Counted from the stretch's first letter, positions 1 through 14,300 are shown. The stretch: DNA of 64,000 nt from Camarhynchus parvulus (GCF_901933205.1 NC_044584.1:13991001-14055000); one strand, 5' to 3'. The notes: generated by a model not told the origin, from the letters alone. Numbers and translations are program-made.

Positions 1-455
1 CACAAAGGAGGATTTTTATGACTGAAGGAACTAGACATGACCATTTCTCAGACTGCACAGCTTCCCTTAATATAAAATGATGTATGAAAATGTTATATCC
101 TGATAATAGACTCTACTTCAATGTGAAATGTGTCATTGGAGCTCATTTTTATAGCGTTGCACTCTTTTTTTTTTGCAAGAAATTCTTTTGTAAAATAACT
201 CAAACTTCCATTAGTGCTTCTGAACCTTCTCTTCTGGAACAAGTTTTGTCACACATTAGGCATGACTTTAGTGGGATGACAGAGATGAGATGTGGGATAC
301 CTTCGCTTTCAAGTACGTGCCGTAACACACTGACTTGAGTTTAGATGCTGGATTGGATTTAAGCTGTTTTATATCCTGAGCACTATTTACTGACATCTGT
401 GGGGAAAAAACCCACTGAAATAAGCACTTTACCATCTGAACAGCTTATTTAGGAG

Positions 456-461
456 GGCAGG
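456..461. repeat. Left target-site duplication of the LTR at 462-866
   Basis: GGCAGG immediately precedes the LTR and is repeated exactly at 867-872 after it. A perfect 6-bp duplication supports the LTR boundaries and an ERVK-like integrase. Confidence 0.8.
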
Positions 462-866
462 TGTAGAAACAGGCAATCCCCCAGCATTGACTCCAGTGAT
501 TTCAGAAAGCTGAACAATGGCTTTATTAAGCTATACTATATTACACTAATACTATACTAAATTACATACTAAAGAGATACTATACTAAAGAATGCTAAAG
601 AAAAACCTGTGACTCTCTCCAGATAGTCATGACACAGGTGGATCCAGTTGGCCAAGGAATCAAAACAACCTTCACCTGTGTCCAATTAACCAATCACTTT
701 GAGTAAACAATCTCCTTAACACATTCCACATGTGCCAAACAACAGGAGCAGTGAATAGAGATGAGAGATGTTTTCTTTTCTTCTCTGAGGTTCTCGCTGC
801 CTTCCCCAGGAAAAATCCTTGGGAAAATTGTGCCTGCTGCTCTCTGTGAAATGAGCTGTGGCCGCA
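462..866 (-). mobile_element. Solo LTR of an ERVK-type endogenous retrovirus, antisense to GRIN2A
   Basis: A 405-bp element lies on the minus strand. It starts TG and ends CA when read in its own orientation. It is flanked by a perfect 6-bp target-site duplication GGCAGG (456-461 and 867-872), the length typical of ERVK/class II integration. On the minus strand it carries a candidate polyadenylation signal AATAAA (complement of TTTATT at 522-527), an AT-rich zone with repeated TATACTAAA-like words, and inverted CCAAT boxes (around 682-700). Its order of motifs resembles LTRs I associate with passerine genomes. No gag, pol or env sequence and no second LTR are present, so it is a solo LTR left by recombination between two LTRs. 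It shares several words with the LTR at 31508-31905 but is clearly diverged from it. The family name was not checked. Confidence 0.85.
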
Positions 867-872
867 GGCAGG
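867..872. repeat. Right target-site duplication of the LTR at 462-866
   Basis: GGCAGG directly follows the LTR end (..GCCGCA) and matches the left flank at 456-461 in all six positions. Confidence 0.8.
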
Positions 873-2287
873 CATTTCCATGCTTCTTCCACAGCACAGT
901 AAGTTGAAGGATTTTGTCTGGGTTTCTATGAAGGTCTCAGTCTTTCATGCACCCCTTAGAACAAATGCTCTAAAATTTACATCTTGTAAGGAGGGGATAG
1001 TTTAAGTGATTTAATACATTGGTCATGGTGAATATTTTTAGTTAGTTGTTTTTCTGTGTAGTTGGACAGCAGTAATGCTCCTTATGGGCTGTTACAGAAG
1101 CTGCTGAAGTTCATTTGGTTTAAACAGTCTCATTTTATTTCTCTTGCTTTGCCTACATGCTTGATAGCAACACTCAACACTAAGACTATTTAATCAGTTT
1201 GTCAGATTGGTGAAGTTCTCATTACTCATAGCAGTGCAAAGAAATAGGTCAGGGTTTGCATGACCTGACAAATGTTTTAATTATATCTTTATTAAAAGAG
1301 TTAAACTTCTGGTGGGTATAACCCAGTAGGAAATGGACATTTGAGTCGATATTTGTCTTAGCTTGCAGATTGCATGGAGTAACTTGGAAAGAACAGAGGA
1401 CCTCTGAGGGTTGAAGGAGCTGAGGTTTTGATCTTGTTCTTGTTCTGGCCCCTCCCAGCACCACAGAGGTGATTTAGCCAGCCTGTGTAGTTTGGTGTGC
1501 TTGCAAAAGCACATTTGAACACACCAGTGGGAAGGGAATTGTGGCACAGTGGCTGGGTTATCTTTTGCTGGTGACCCCAGACCCCTCTCCAGTGAACAAT
1601 TGCTCTACAGGGCAGGAGAATGAAACACTTCTTGGTGTCACTATTTGCCTTTCACATCAGTGAGTCCTGAAAAGACTCCTGCTATAGAGCTGACACTGCT
1701 GAATCGCTTCCAATTAGAGCTGATATGATGTTAATTAGCCTGATGCTGCTGGGTAAGCTGTTTAGCACTTTTGTCTCACCTATAATATGTGCTAAGGGAA
1801 TTGTGGCTTTCCTTTGAGCGAGCCAGTGAATTTCTGCAAGTAGGAGACTGCCTTGAGGGTCTTAAGTGTGTTTATGTGAGGACAGATTTCAGAAGGGCAA
1901 GATTTCTCCTCCTTGGGAATTTTGCTTGTGAAGCCCTGTTATCCATAGCAAAATGATCCTTTATTTATAATCGAAGTGGAAATTCTCAGTGAAATTGTTC
2001 ACAAAACACTAATGTATTTACCTATGTGTTTAATCAAGAAAAAAATGAATGTGGAACTCTGTGTGCAAAGCAGCTGAATTAATGATGTTTTCATTCCACA
2101 TTTCCTGTGCTTTTAGCTATGTGAGTTCAATACAGCTTTAATTACTATGTGTGTTTTGCATATATTCCTCCTTACAGAGATGGTGGGTATCTTGGAGTTG
2201 ATGATGTTGTTACCTACTGAAGAAATGTCAAGTGCTTGAATATTAAACCTTTATATGCAGTAGGGTTTTAATGCAAATAAACTACCA

Positions 2288-2346
2288 AACACTATCAGGT
2301 GTTCTTGTTCAACTTGGTAGTTGAACAAGAACACTTGATGGGTGTT
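2288..2346. repeat. Long near-perfect inverted repeat (59-nt hairpin)
   Basis: The arms 2294-2313 and 2320-2339 are 20 nt each and reverse-complementary except for one position. That position would be a G-U pair in + strand RNA, so all 20 could pair around a 6-nt loop (TTGGTA). A further 5-bp stem, AACAC (2288-2292) with GTGTT (2342-2346), extends it across a small internal loop. An octamer-like ATGCAAAT lies just upstream at 2271-2278. The structure could be a miRNA-like precursor, a palindrome left by local fold-back replication, or the tip of a small inverted-repeat element. Nothing in the sequence decides between these, and no flanking duplication was seen. Confidence 0.8.
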
Positions 2347-5300
2347 CTGTCAATTTTAAAGTGCTATTGTGTGGCCTAAACAAAATCATAAGATTACTCC
2401 AGATTGCCCCTGCTCATTCACACATGATCACCTAGAATGAAGTTAGGAAAATGATCTCATACCATGTGAGCTTGCTGTCTGAATCCGGGCTGATAGATTG
2501 ACACACATTGCTTCAGTGAAAAACTTGAATTCCAGCTGTGTCTATTAAAACTGAAAGTTCCCTTATCCTCATTTATAATTTAATAAATATATATTTTTAT
2601 GTTCTCTTTATGTAGCGGCCATTCCATGTCTTTAGTATGCAAGATGTGTTTTTTGCTTTTATGCAGGTACTATTAACAAGGCAGCTTCAGCAGTTCCCAT
2701 TTGATTAATCTTTTCTAGGGAAGTGTTTGGCAGTGCTCTGTGCTCACCTTTCTGAAATGGTGCTGGGGTTTTGCTTGGAAGTTCAGATAGACTTGCACAT
2801 AGAGCAGAAATCTGATGTGATGTGTCAGCTCTGGAATGACACTTTTGTATGTATTTTAGGAAGCTGTCATGTCAGAGGAAATGTGGTTTAAATAGTGGAA
2901 AGCTCTTTCTGGTCATCAGCCAAATCAGTACTATTGTATTTTTAATAGATGGATAAATGAAATCAAGAAGTCCTAGCTGATTTTTTAATTCATATCAGTT
3001 TGTATATTTGCATGTGATTTGAAAAATTTTGGTCAGATGTTAATGGAAATGCCTCAGTAGCTATGAGTGGTGGAAGCATCCTCAGCTGAGTACAGAGAAA
3101 AATGAATGTGGTGGTTTCTATTTAATTAGCTTTAAAATGTCTGTCCCTCAAGTGAGCTGTGCAAGAACCAATAAAAATATATACTTGATAAATTAATAGA
3201 CCCCATGGATTTTGAATGAAAGGCATTGATCCTAAGGTGCCTTTTTTCTTAAAAAGCTTTATTAAATGCTTAGGAATGGTTTGTTAGCACTGACAAAGTA
3301 ATTTGGTCTGTTTATGCTCAGTAGGTATTTTTGTTTGGCTTGGCATGTCTTTTAGTTTTGGCCTGTCACAGAATTGCCTGGTGAAAATGGGAACTGACAT
3401 TTTATGTGACCATACTGATAACTGTGACTACAATAAAACAATTATTTTGGCATTTCCTACCTTCAATATAGAAATGTTACTAATAAAAAAACCCACTGTA
3501 AAGTCTTACAGAAACTCTTCATCAGTTGAAGAGTATAGTTTACAGTCATTGATGCTGATGATTGAATTTTTTGAATTGCAGGAATTGCAGAGAAAAAGCA
3601 GCTGTAATGAGTGTCTGATGTGGTGACACTGTTCATTTGAACCCTTTCCCCTGCTTCTGAGAATGTCCAAATAGGATTTTGTTTTGTAAGAGCTAAATTT
3701 TATAAAATTTCATGGTCTCCTTGGTTTTGAGAAAATGGAACACTCCAAGTGATGAGGGCACAGTCAAAACCTCCCCCTGAGCTCCAGCCTGGGTACTGCT
3801 GGCCTGGAGCTGCCTTGACTGCTGGCTGTTTGTGGTATTGAGAACTGATGCATTTCTAGGTGGAGACCTCATCAGAAAAGGATCAGGAAGCCAGGAAAGC
3901 AGTCTAAAGGGCATTACTCTTGCATGTTTGGGAGTCTGCAGATAAAATACTCTAGAATGTAGTGGTTGGTGACAGCTACATGTGTTGTACGCCTGTGTTG
4001 AGGATGGGCTCTCAGCCTGGGAGCTCTGCTAAAGGGGCAGCCTGTGCACCAGGGAGTGCTGACTTCTCGAGTAGGGCTGATGGTGGTGGCTGCTGTAAAG
4101 AGCTGTCCAGCCTGGTACACAGAAGGGTGAGAAAATGTGGCTCCTCAGGGAGCTACCCTTGTCAAGTGGTCCTTGTTGGCTGGACAATCCTCTAACTGGC
4201 ATGGCAGGCTTTAGTAACAGAGCAGAAAGTGTGATTTGTATAATATCAAGTCACATCAGGCTCTCCTTGTCAGACAAAGCTGCAAAGGCTCCAGCATGAC
4301 AGGTGTTGCAGAGATTTTATCAGGTTCTCAGTATTAAGTAAGTTGGCATTTGCTGGTAGGGAGAGAGCAGCAATAAATAAAGACAGTGAATGCCCAGAGA
4401 TATTCCTATCAAATACAAATGAAGTGAGCAGTATTTGCTAACTGAGGATAGAGTGGCAAAGGAGGGAATGTGTTTTAATGTCCCCTTTTCACTCAGGCAT
4501 GGCTCTGCATGTTTCCTGCTGTTGAGTGTCAAACACCTCTGTGGAGCCTGGAGAGCAGCAGCTGGTGCCTCCTGTCTGGACCTGGCTTGGGGAGCTGGGA
4601 AGGGCTCAGCTCTCCTTGGTTGCAGTCGTGGGGACAGGCAAGGCTGACAGTGACACAGAGAGGAAAATGGGACTGGAACATAAAAGGCTCCTTCTGATAT
4701 TTTGCATAGGAACTATTATCTGGTTTTCATCTGTCTGCAGCCACAGCGTGTGTCGCTTCAGTGCGTTGGGGAATTGTTGTGGGAACTTGTTAATGGTATA
4801 CAAGTTGGGTGAAAGGCATGGGGTTTTTGTTTTTGTGTTTTGTTTGTTGTTTTGCTTTTTCCCATTTAATGCTTGAGTGAGTTTGGATGTAATTTCTTTC
4901 TCAGTCCCATTATTCTTCCTTTGTATATTAAGGAGTTTCAAAGTCAGCGTCTGATTGTTGTATACTGGAGGTTTGCCAAAATAGATGCATTTCAGTGTCT
5001 CCAAGACTTTTTAATTACAGTAAGACATTCAGATACCTTTTATTACAGCATGTAGCCAAGGCTTTTTTTTTTTCTTTTTGTGAATTAATTCTTATCTTTC
5101 TGGAGACAATTAAATGTGTAATTAGCTGAACTTGACTTACAGGCTCTGTACAAGAACTGTGCACCAAAATGACTCATTAGGATTAGGGTGTTTGGTCTAT
5201 TTTCAACATTAGGGGGGAAAAGTACTGTTTTTTCTTTGGGGAACTGTGAATGGCAGTAGCTGGAGGTGGAAAAAGCCCAAACACCTTATCCTTTACGTCA

Positions 5301-8300
5301 TTTATAAGGTCTTCCATGAAGGGACTCTGTATTTATTCCTCTTGCTTCTGTAGCTGATTTTGATTTACAGTTGCTGTAGTAAGTGCAGTTAAAAAGGTAC
5401 AGAATATTTTAGGTCTTCTGTCATTAGGAATCAAACACAAGATTTGGGTTTCAATAGATGTTTATTCTCTTAGTGGCTTGATATTATTTAAATCTATTTT
5501 TTGCATAAAATAGATAAGACATCAAACCCTGAAGTTTTCATAAAGCTGTAGTCAGTCAACACAGTGAGGAAATTATCAACAGAGAATAAAGTGTGTTTTA
5601 TGTAAATAATGCATTTTATGCTTGAGGGTGCAGAATAATTAAATAAGAGCATAAAGTTTGGTAACTGGAAGAATGCTTTCACTGTCTGAATCTATCAAAG
5701 GTCCAGTTATATTTAACTAGCACCTGAAGCAGAGCAGGGCAGTGGAAGCTTCCTGCCATTCTTCTTGACAGTCCAAAAATCCTATGCCATATTCTCACGA
5801 ATACAGGAATATTTTAAAGTAGTGAAATAGTTTATGTAGGAGGGAGAACCCTAGTCATGAGGATTTTGTTAGTGTATATAAATTACATCTGTAAGTGAAA
5901 TTCCTTCTTAGTTTTTCTTATGACCAGTGCATGTATTGGCTACAATCAGTTGCTTATGGATAAAGGAGATCACATGCTGGACTTTGCTTCCAAGAGGCCC
6001 ACCTGCATTTCATGTCTGCTTTTGGGCATTTAAACATTCAAAAAATGAAAATAAAAATACAACACTCTAAATTTTGAGTTGAAAAACAAGTGATTTATAT
6101 TAAACCTTCTGCTTGAACTGATAGTAGATATGTAGATAGCTGTGTAGATATTTTCTTTCATTTAGCACGTCACTGTAGGCAGGCTGGGGAAGTGGGTTCT
6201 TCTGTTTCTTTGTTCTCCTCCAGAATGTCTTTTCTCTCTTCTAGTCAGCAGTCTGTATCAGTAATAAGCAGGTTTGAACCATGTCTGATTAACAGCCTAT
6301 TTACCATTATATGTAAATATTTTTGAGGGACTAGATGAAGTCAGCCATGTGTTTTGATGCTGGAAAAGTCCCCAACTTTTGCTTCTTTTTGCCTGTAAGG
6401 TGTTGGGAATTTTTCAAATGACTTCATCTTGGGTTTATTTGTATGTTGTTTTATAGAGAGGCTATGGCTTGGTGGAGAGTTGTTTTTGATAGCAATGCAA
6501 CATGAAGCATGCCTGTTTCCTCACCTTCCCCCAGCCATCTGTTGTGCCAGCACGTTTGTACGGCGCTGCCGTGAACCAGAGCAAGGAACTGATCTGGCTT
6601 CCAGTCAGCATTGCCAAGTCTATATGATATATGGCCTCTTTCCAAAATGTGAATGAATTTCAGAAGACCAACAACTGTGAGGAAGTGTGCCCATATAGGT
6701 ATTTCCTGTGCAGGATGTGAACTTGTTTCATGATCAGACTGAAAGCACAGGATCTTCCCTTCCAGAGCGTTTCAGATCTCTGCCTTCACATGCCTGGGAG
6801 ACGTGGTGAGTGTTGGATGAGGATACAGCTGCCAAGGAATCCATTCGCTTTACAAGAGGAATCTAGATGATTTTGGGATGAGAACAGTAAAGATGATCCA
6901 CCCCATAATTTTGAGAAAATGTCTTGAAAAATGTTATACTCAAAAAAGTAAATGCTTACAAAATGCTGCAATGCCAAAACCCACTGATGTCACAGGGTAC
7001 TGCCAGTTCCAAAACTGTGTGTGCAGAAAATAGTTTAATTTTAGACGTTTGAGTGTGTTGGTGGATTTTGAACCTTCCCTCAGTTCTTCAATCCATCCAA
7101 GTTTCACAGCTAAGATATTATGGAACCAATAAACTGTTTCTGGTTTGAACCCCTTTGTATGGAGTATGGCAAAAGCATTTTTTTCTCGTGGTTTTGTTTT
7201 GTTTTTTTTTTAATATATAGCTATTATGGGAATTGATCATAGACACAGTATAATAGTCTTAAGAATGCAGTTCTTAATTTATCAGAATATGCTGGAGGCA
7301 TTCCCTCAGTTCCTCATCTATTTGATTAAGTTTTCACTCATTTTCTAGTGTGAATGTTTTCTTTGTAAGAAACATATTAAAGTCCTTAGGTGTCCTCCCA
7401 CACACCTAAAGCTGTGTTTGGCAGACTGAAAACACTTTGACAGCTGGCTTTTTGGGTCAATTAAAAATAATGCTACATTGCTAATGAAAAATTTCTCTTT
7501 ACCATGCCTAGTAAGATCCAGCAATCCTAAGGGAGCTGATGTTTGATGCTGTGTTCAGTTTTTCATAGCAGGCTGATAGATGCTATCACAAATCAAATTT
7601 ACTGTGCATTTGATCCATATTTGATCCATACATTTTATTAATTTAAAAAAACCCTATTTTCCTACCACTTCTTTTTCTACCACTGACTCTCCTCAACATG
7701 GTTAAGGTTTTGCTCACTTGTAGCTCCTTACCAGAGACAGTCCTGTAGTCCAAAACCACTTGCTTAGCCTTAAAATTAGCCAGGCAGTGCTTGTTTCTGG
7801 TGTCCACAACTGCTCTGCTCCTCACTGGAAAGAGTAAAAGCAGCAGTTGGAGACTTCTGTTTCCAAGCACAGATTTTAGGTTGACATCAGTCCAAGGAAC
7901 AGCCTCTGGCCACCCTTTTGGCTGCCCAGGTTCACTGGACTGAGTGGTTTAATCTTCTGAGCTGGATGGGGTGAGGCTGAGTTTAAGGACGTGTCACTGA
8001 AACATTGTTCACTCAAGTACAACTCATGTGGGTAAAATCCTCTCAGAGAGGATCTCAGATGTGTTGGATTTTTCACTGCTTTGATTCTGTTTCTCTGCCT
8101 CTGTGTATGAGTATGTTAAGAAAAGGAATTCTTTTGGGGCATGGTTTTTTGATATTGACACAACATATGCAACAGTTAAGGATTATCTTTGCAGGTCCAT
8201 GACCGGTATTTTGATACATTTTACATTCTCAACTAAGGTGTTTCATTTGGCATTTCTTTGGTTTAAGACACCGATCTCAGGTACAGTTGTACTTTTCCTT

Positions 8301-11300
8301 TCAGTGATTTTTGGATGGGTGTTAAACCATTTATATAATCTGTTAATAAGTAGGGTACTGTGGGCTCAATATTACACAATGATTAGGAAGCATTTATGCA
8401 TTTCATTGCTTTCCTGGGGAAAGCAGTCACTTTTATTATAATTGTTAGACTTCTTAAGTAATTCTCCTGAGCATGCCTCAAAACTAATTGTAACCAAGGT
8501 TGGAAGAGTGAAGAGCTTTGGAAGCTGTGGAGGCACATGGCTGTAAAAACTGCATGAAGACATCCAGCATTTTTCACCCAAAAAAGATAGCTTTAGGCTA
8601 CAGGGACTTAGCATATTTGGGGTTTCTGTGTGTGCTGGCACTGCAGATGACTGCTGTGTCACTGGGAACTGAGCACCAACCTCCTGGGCTGGGGAGCCTT
8701 GTGTGGTATCACAGTGACAGGAAGCTTTTGCAGAGATCTTGCACCCAACTATCTTTTTAATTAAAATTCCCATTTGCTGAAAAGGCTTCCACAAATCTGA
8801 GATGACAAACTAGCCCAATGACTAGGAGTTATGGATGATGCACCACTTCTTGTTGATATATGCTCCCTTTCTAAAAATAATTAGAAATGCTGAAGTAACA
8901 GAACTGCTTGGGATGCATTTCTGAAGTTCATCATGAACTGATTTTTCTTGTGCCATCCTCTGAACATGTCTGTGTCAGCACAACTGAACCTTCTTCGATG
9001 ATGTAAATGTAAAACTGCTGCAGGTGTCAGAATAGGATTGTAATATTTGGAAGCAGAGTACTGTGATGGCTCAAGACATTTGGGTATAAGCATCAAAATT
9101 TAACACAGTGTTGTTAGTCACAAAGGGTTCCTTAGTCATTGGACACAGTCTATGAATATGTAGATTGAACAATCAAAGTAAAACTCAGCTTCCCAATGGC
9201 CTCTGGATGTCTGGTGTCTGATCATCTGCTCCAGGCAGTGCTGACACTGGGGACTGGGTGCTTTGCAGCCTTACATGCCTTTAGTGTTTTATCAAATTTT
9301 CTTCTATTTTCTCCATCTAGATAGTTACCAAGGCTGTACTTCCCAGTAAATGTGTGTGTCCCTGCAGTCTCTCCATACCTCTGACTGCAGTGGTCTCAGT
9401 GTTGAGACATTTTTCCTTTTTGCATGAACCAGAATGTTGAGGCTAAATTGTTCACAGAAGGTTTGGGATAATGAGCAGGATAAACACCTCTGCTCTAAGC
9501 ATCCAACTGTTGGAAAGACAGATATTGAGCAGATTGATTTTATCAAACTTGTAATGTCAAGTATTTATTCCACTGCAAGATGGTCTATTTAAGTTTATAA
9601 TCCAAATTGCTCTATGCACAATTTATTTCAATGAAGATAATTGAATTTAATATCTTGAAATATATATGAATAGAGGTGAATTTAATAGCTTGTGCAGTCA
9701 GCAAACATTTGTACCCTGCATGACAGTAAATCAGATGCATCACACTGTTTCCTTCTTTCCTGGCAAGTTATGAAGAAACAGCTCAAGAAGTGTTGGCAGC
9801 TAGCACAGCCTTTTAGGCCTAGGTAGCTGGGAATACTCTGCCTGGTTTCCTCATTTCTTGCCAGGGAAAAGGATGAAGATTTGGAGCTGTATCTGATATG
9901 TGCTGGTTTCAGTTCTCTGGTTTCTGCTGAGGGAGCAGAATCCCCTTGTTGTTGTCCATGCTGCAGCCTGGGAGCAGCTCTGGCCTCGAGGACCTGGAAA
10001 TCTGAGACTTCAACATTTGGTTCCCCTCTAAGTATCGAATATTAACCTCCTGGTGTGCCTGCTTGTGAAAATACCAATTATCTGTATTAACATAGCCTTA
10101 TAGCCTCAGAACCTGTTGAATTTCACCTGTAACAGAAGATAAGCAGAGATGAGGTGACTGAAGTTTGTTCAGGTAATTTCTGCCATGCAGCCGCTGGGCA
10201 ATCCTGCATCTGGCTTTTCAGACATATATTTACCCTCTGCTTAGGGCAGGAGCCCCCTTAAGTAGCAGGTTCAAAGTATTTTTTCCCTCAACCATGTCCT
10301 GTTTTAATGGTGACAAGTGGGAGTGAGGAAATACACCCTTTGTTGCTGTGTTAGAAAATGCTTTAGTTTTGTGTGTTATGTCCCTGGTTTGGGACAGCAA
10401 AAAGAATCAGAAAATCCAAGAAACAGGACACATGGATAATACGCTCTTTGGTATCTCTTGCCTCTTTAAGGCTTCATGGAGCTGGGATGAGAAAATCAAA
10501 CTTCAAGTTCAGTTGCTTTCAGAGGAATTGTTTTGCCTGGCTGGAAAGGTTATGATTTAAAGGTCTGCTTTGTGGTCCTGGCCATTTAGTCTATAATGTA
10601 TGTTGTCTATAATGTATACTTTCTCATCCTCCAAGGAGGATGTAGAAACCTCAAAAAGTTGTTCTAATTATTGAGTTAGCCATTTCTTGAACTTCTGAGG
10701 TTTATTCCAGGCCTTCCCCAGGGCTGCTCAGCAGAAAGGGTCCTTTCCTAACAGATGTTAAGGACTGATTAAAGGGATGGACTGTGAGAGAGGTACCTCA
10801 GCACATGTTTAAGATACAGATCTGTGGCAGTGGTGGCTGAGGACACAAAGAAACTGTTTTCCAAAAGCATGAACTGCTATTAAGGTTCAGAAGCCTGGGA
10901 TTTCTTTGTTGGTAAAATGCCCAAACGTTTAGATGGATGTGCAGGTGTTCTTTGCATACAGAATTGCATTTAATGACAGCAAATGCTTAAAGTAAGTTTG
11001 AAAACTTAATGTTTCTGGTGTCTCTTCTCTTCTTTTTTTTTTTTTTACACTCTTCTACTCCCCCACAAACTCCTGTGCTTTTTGTATATGTTAGTGATTA
11101 TTTTTCTATAGAATTTTTATGGTAATCTTTTGAAGGTTGCTTGGCAACTACTAATTCTTATTTAGGAGGAGCTTGCATAAAACAGTCTCAGGCTTTAAAG
11201 TGTTTATAACAATCTTAGAAGAGAGTTGTGTCCAGAAAGAATCCTGCCTTTCATGCCAGTAGGCTTCTGTTCTGGTTAGAAATGTTCTTCTGTGAGGATT

Positions 11301-14300
11301 CACATTAACACTGTTGACCAAGATAGTTCTTGCAAAGACAAATATGCATTTTCAGTGTTTAAAATGATTACAATTGAATCCAAGAAGTCAGTGAGCACAA
11401 TACAGGGAGTGCTGCACTTCTCCTCTCTCACTCTTCAGCCCTGTGGCACAAGGAAAGGATTGGGATTTGCCCATACAGCCACGGCTCCAGCTTTTGCTCA
11501 CTCAAAGCTTTGTGACTGCTGGGAAGAGACTGTGCCCTGCCTCTGGCTCAACTCCAACCTTTGCTGAACCATTTCTCCCTGTGAATAGCTCTTGTGCTGT
11601 GTTCCCATAAGAGCAAGAAATGCTATTTCCTGCTTGTTTTAATAGTGAACAATTTAATATTAATTCAGTCTTGACATCAAAAGAGCATAATTTCAGTTTT
11701 CTTGGTGGAGGTGGGAGGTGTTGGTACCTCAGTGGTCTGTCCTTATTTGTGTCCCTCCCTCCCTGCAATTGCTCTGATTTTCCCCAGGTTGGCAGTGGTG
11801 AACTGGGATGTTCCCCTCTGTGGTGACACCTGCCCAACACAGCAATGTTGTTTGCCCTCTCTGTACACTGATTAATTGTGTCATCTCATGGTTTCTGTAA
11901 TTCTCAGCTTGCACTTCCTTAACTTGTAGCTGACTGTCATATTTCAAACTGGTGTGAAAACTCTTTGGGGCAGTGTGAAAACACCTATAATTAATTAGTC
12001 AAGCATCTAGTGTGTGTTCAGTGGGTAAATGACAACGTGTGGCTTTGCTTGGCACTCCTAGGCTTGTCATGGTCTGTGAAGCTGCACTTAGCAAAAGGTG
12101 AGAGTAAAGAATAAGGGGGGATTTCCAAAACAATCTACAGATTGTGGATTTGCTTATAGCTACCCCTCTTCTGAAGTTTCTAAGGACATTAAGGCTCTGC
12201 AGTTGTCATTTGGCAACTTTCAGAAGTGGTATCTCCACTCAAAAGCAGCCAGCTGTGGGATTTTCCTGTGATTTGTGGCTTTTTTGCCCTTGATCCCCAG
12301 GCTGCTGCAGTGTAATCCATGGGCTGCACAAACTCTGGCAATTCCTGGTTTTGTTGGCTCTGCTGAAAGTGTACATGTAGCTGATGTTGGATAACTGTGA
12401 TAGTTCTGTCAGAGCAATACCAACAGCTATTAAACACAGAGCCCTGCTTGCAAATATGGGATGTGTTAGGAATATACCAATGCCTGGATCCCAAAGGATC
12501 TAGCTTAACTGGACTGGGCATCTACCTGGATATCTTCAAGAATGTGAGCCTTAAGCCCATAGGACATTTTAGTCCTGCAGTGCATGTGGCCTTGGGAACA
12601 TTATTCAGCTTTCAGAAGATCTTTTCTCCTGTAGAATGAATTAAACCAAATAATGTTTTATTCTTGTAAGAGACTCTTTTTTTTCCCCTGAAGGAGAAGG
12701 AATTTAAAGCCTTTAGCAATGCTAAGCATTAGAAGAGTTAGAAGTATCAAAGGAGATAGATAAGGATAGATGGTTTCTTTGACAGTTTTGTCTCCCTGCT
12801 GTGCCAAATGACAGCCAACATCTTATTTTAGAGGAAAGCTTTCTATGCTGGAAATGGTGGCACAGAAATTCTTTCCTTTGGCCTCATTCGAATGCAGCTG
12901 ATTCTGGTGAAGCTTCATGCTGATGGCAATTTACAGTATTGTGCATCCTAAGATAAATTTCATTCAAGGGCTATCATAACCTCGTGGGCCCAATGGGAAA
13001 GGTTAGATTCAGTTTTAGAAGAGCACAGAATAAAGAACTCTTAATGAAATTAATTTTCTGGTCTCATCTGGCTGTGTGTCTGGAAAAACTGCTAAATTCA
13101 GCATTTAATCATGGGAGAAAAATTATTCTAATTTTATTTATTGATTGAAGCAATGCTAGGTTAAACTAATATCACATTAATTCTTGCACTGTTTGCATTA
13201 ATGTAGTATTTTGTAAAAGCGTAAATAAATATGTAGGTGTCTTCTGAAAATCTGACAGATCAATTTTTAGACCGTTTTACAGGCTTTGCCAGATTAATTA
13301 GTGCAGTCATAAAAAATGTTTGCAGAGGCACTTTTCATTAGGACTATCAATGAAGGGTCTAAAGCTATAAAAGGACACTTCCTACATCAAATGTCATTAG
13401 GTATTTTTCACAAAGAGTGCAGTGTATGCCAAGAAGGATTCTGCATGTAAATACAGAATCTATGAGTAGGCAGTTTTTGCTGGTGGACAATTAGAAAACT
13501 CCATGGTTGAGTACCCTGAGACCCTAAGAGAGAAATTGAAGGTTTTATGGAACAGTTTTTCCCCATGTCAAAACCTCTCCAACCTTGCTAACTCCTATTT
13601 ACATCCTGTAAAACTGAAAGTCAGGTGTTTCAGTCTGTGATTTAGGTCTGCCAGCATGTTTATTTTATAATTAAAAATAACAATACTGTTGAAGAATGAA
13701 ATAAAAGACTGGGGTACAATTGCAGGAATTGTCACTGGAGTTATGCTGAGGCTGCTGCTGCCCAGAGGCCTGAGGTGAGGAGCAGGAAGGGGCTGGCTCT
13801 GCAGTCAGTCTGTCTGTCCTGCTGGGCTCCGGCCCCCCCTGGTACCTGCTCTGCAGTCCAAGCACTGCCTCGTGCAGCCTGGCCATGTGCATTCTGCATT
13901 TAAACTCCTGCGTAATGAGCAGTGCCAGGAGTGATACAGGACTTGCTCAGCTTTAATTGTGAACCTGTTTTGTCTTTTCCTTGATCCATTAGACAGCCTG
14001 GCTCATCCAGACAGGCTGGTACAATAAATCCTGAGAGGAGAGAGTCCTCCATGGATGTGAGACAAGCGCTGCATCTCTGCCTGAGCCACTCTGTAATCAC
14101 TGCCATCTAATCAGTGCTGCTCTTCTAATCTAAAAATGAAACTTTCCTGTTTGCTAAAAATTTAGCAATTCCAGTCAGGCATTTTATCTTAAACTACAAG
14201 GAACAGATAACAGCATGTGGCAGTTCTTGGTCAAGCAAAAGCAATCACAAAATGTATTATGGGGTGTGGGGTCTCATTTGAGCTGTTCCTCAGCTAAACC

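Noticed and set aside
8103..8441. Hydrophobic 112-codon open frame, considered as a mitochondrial (NUMT) or membrane-protein fragment
   Set aside because: Hydrophobicity is expected from T-rich DNA; no mitochondrial gene could be matched and no splice or promoter context supports it.
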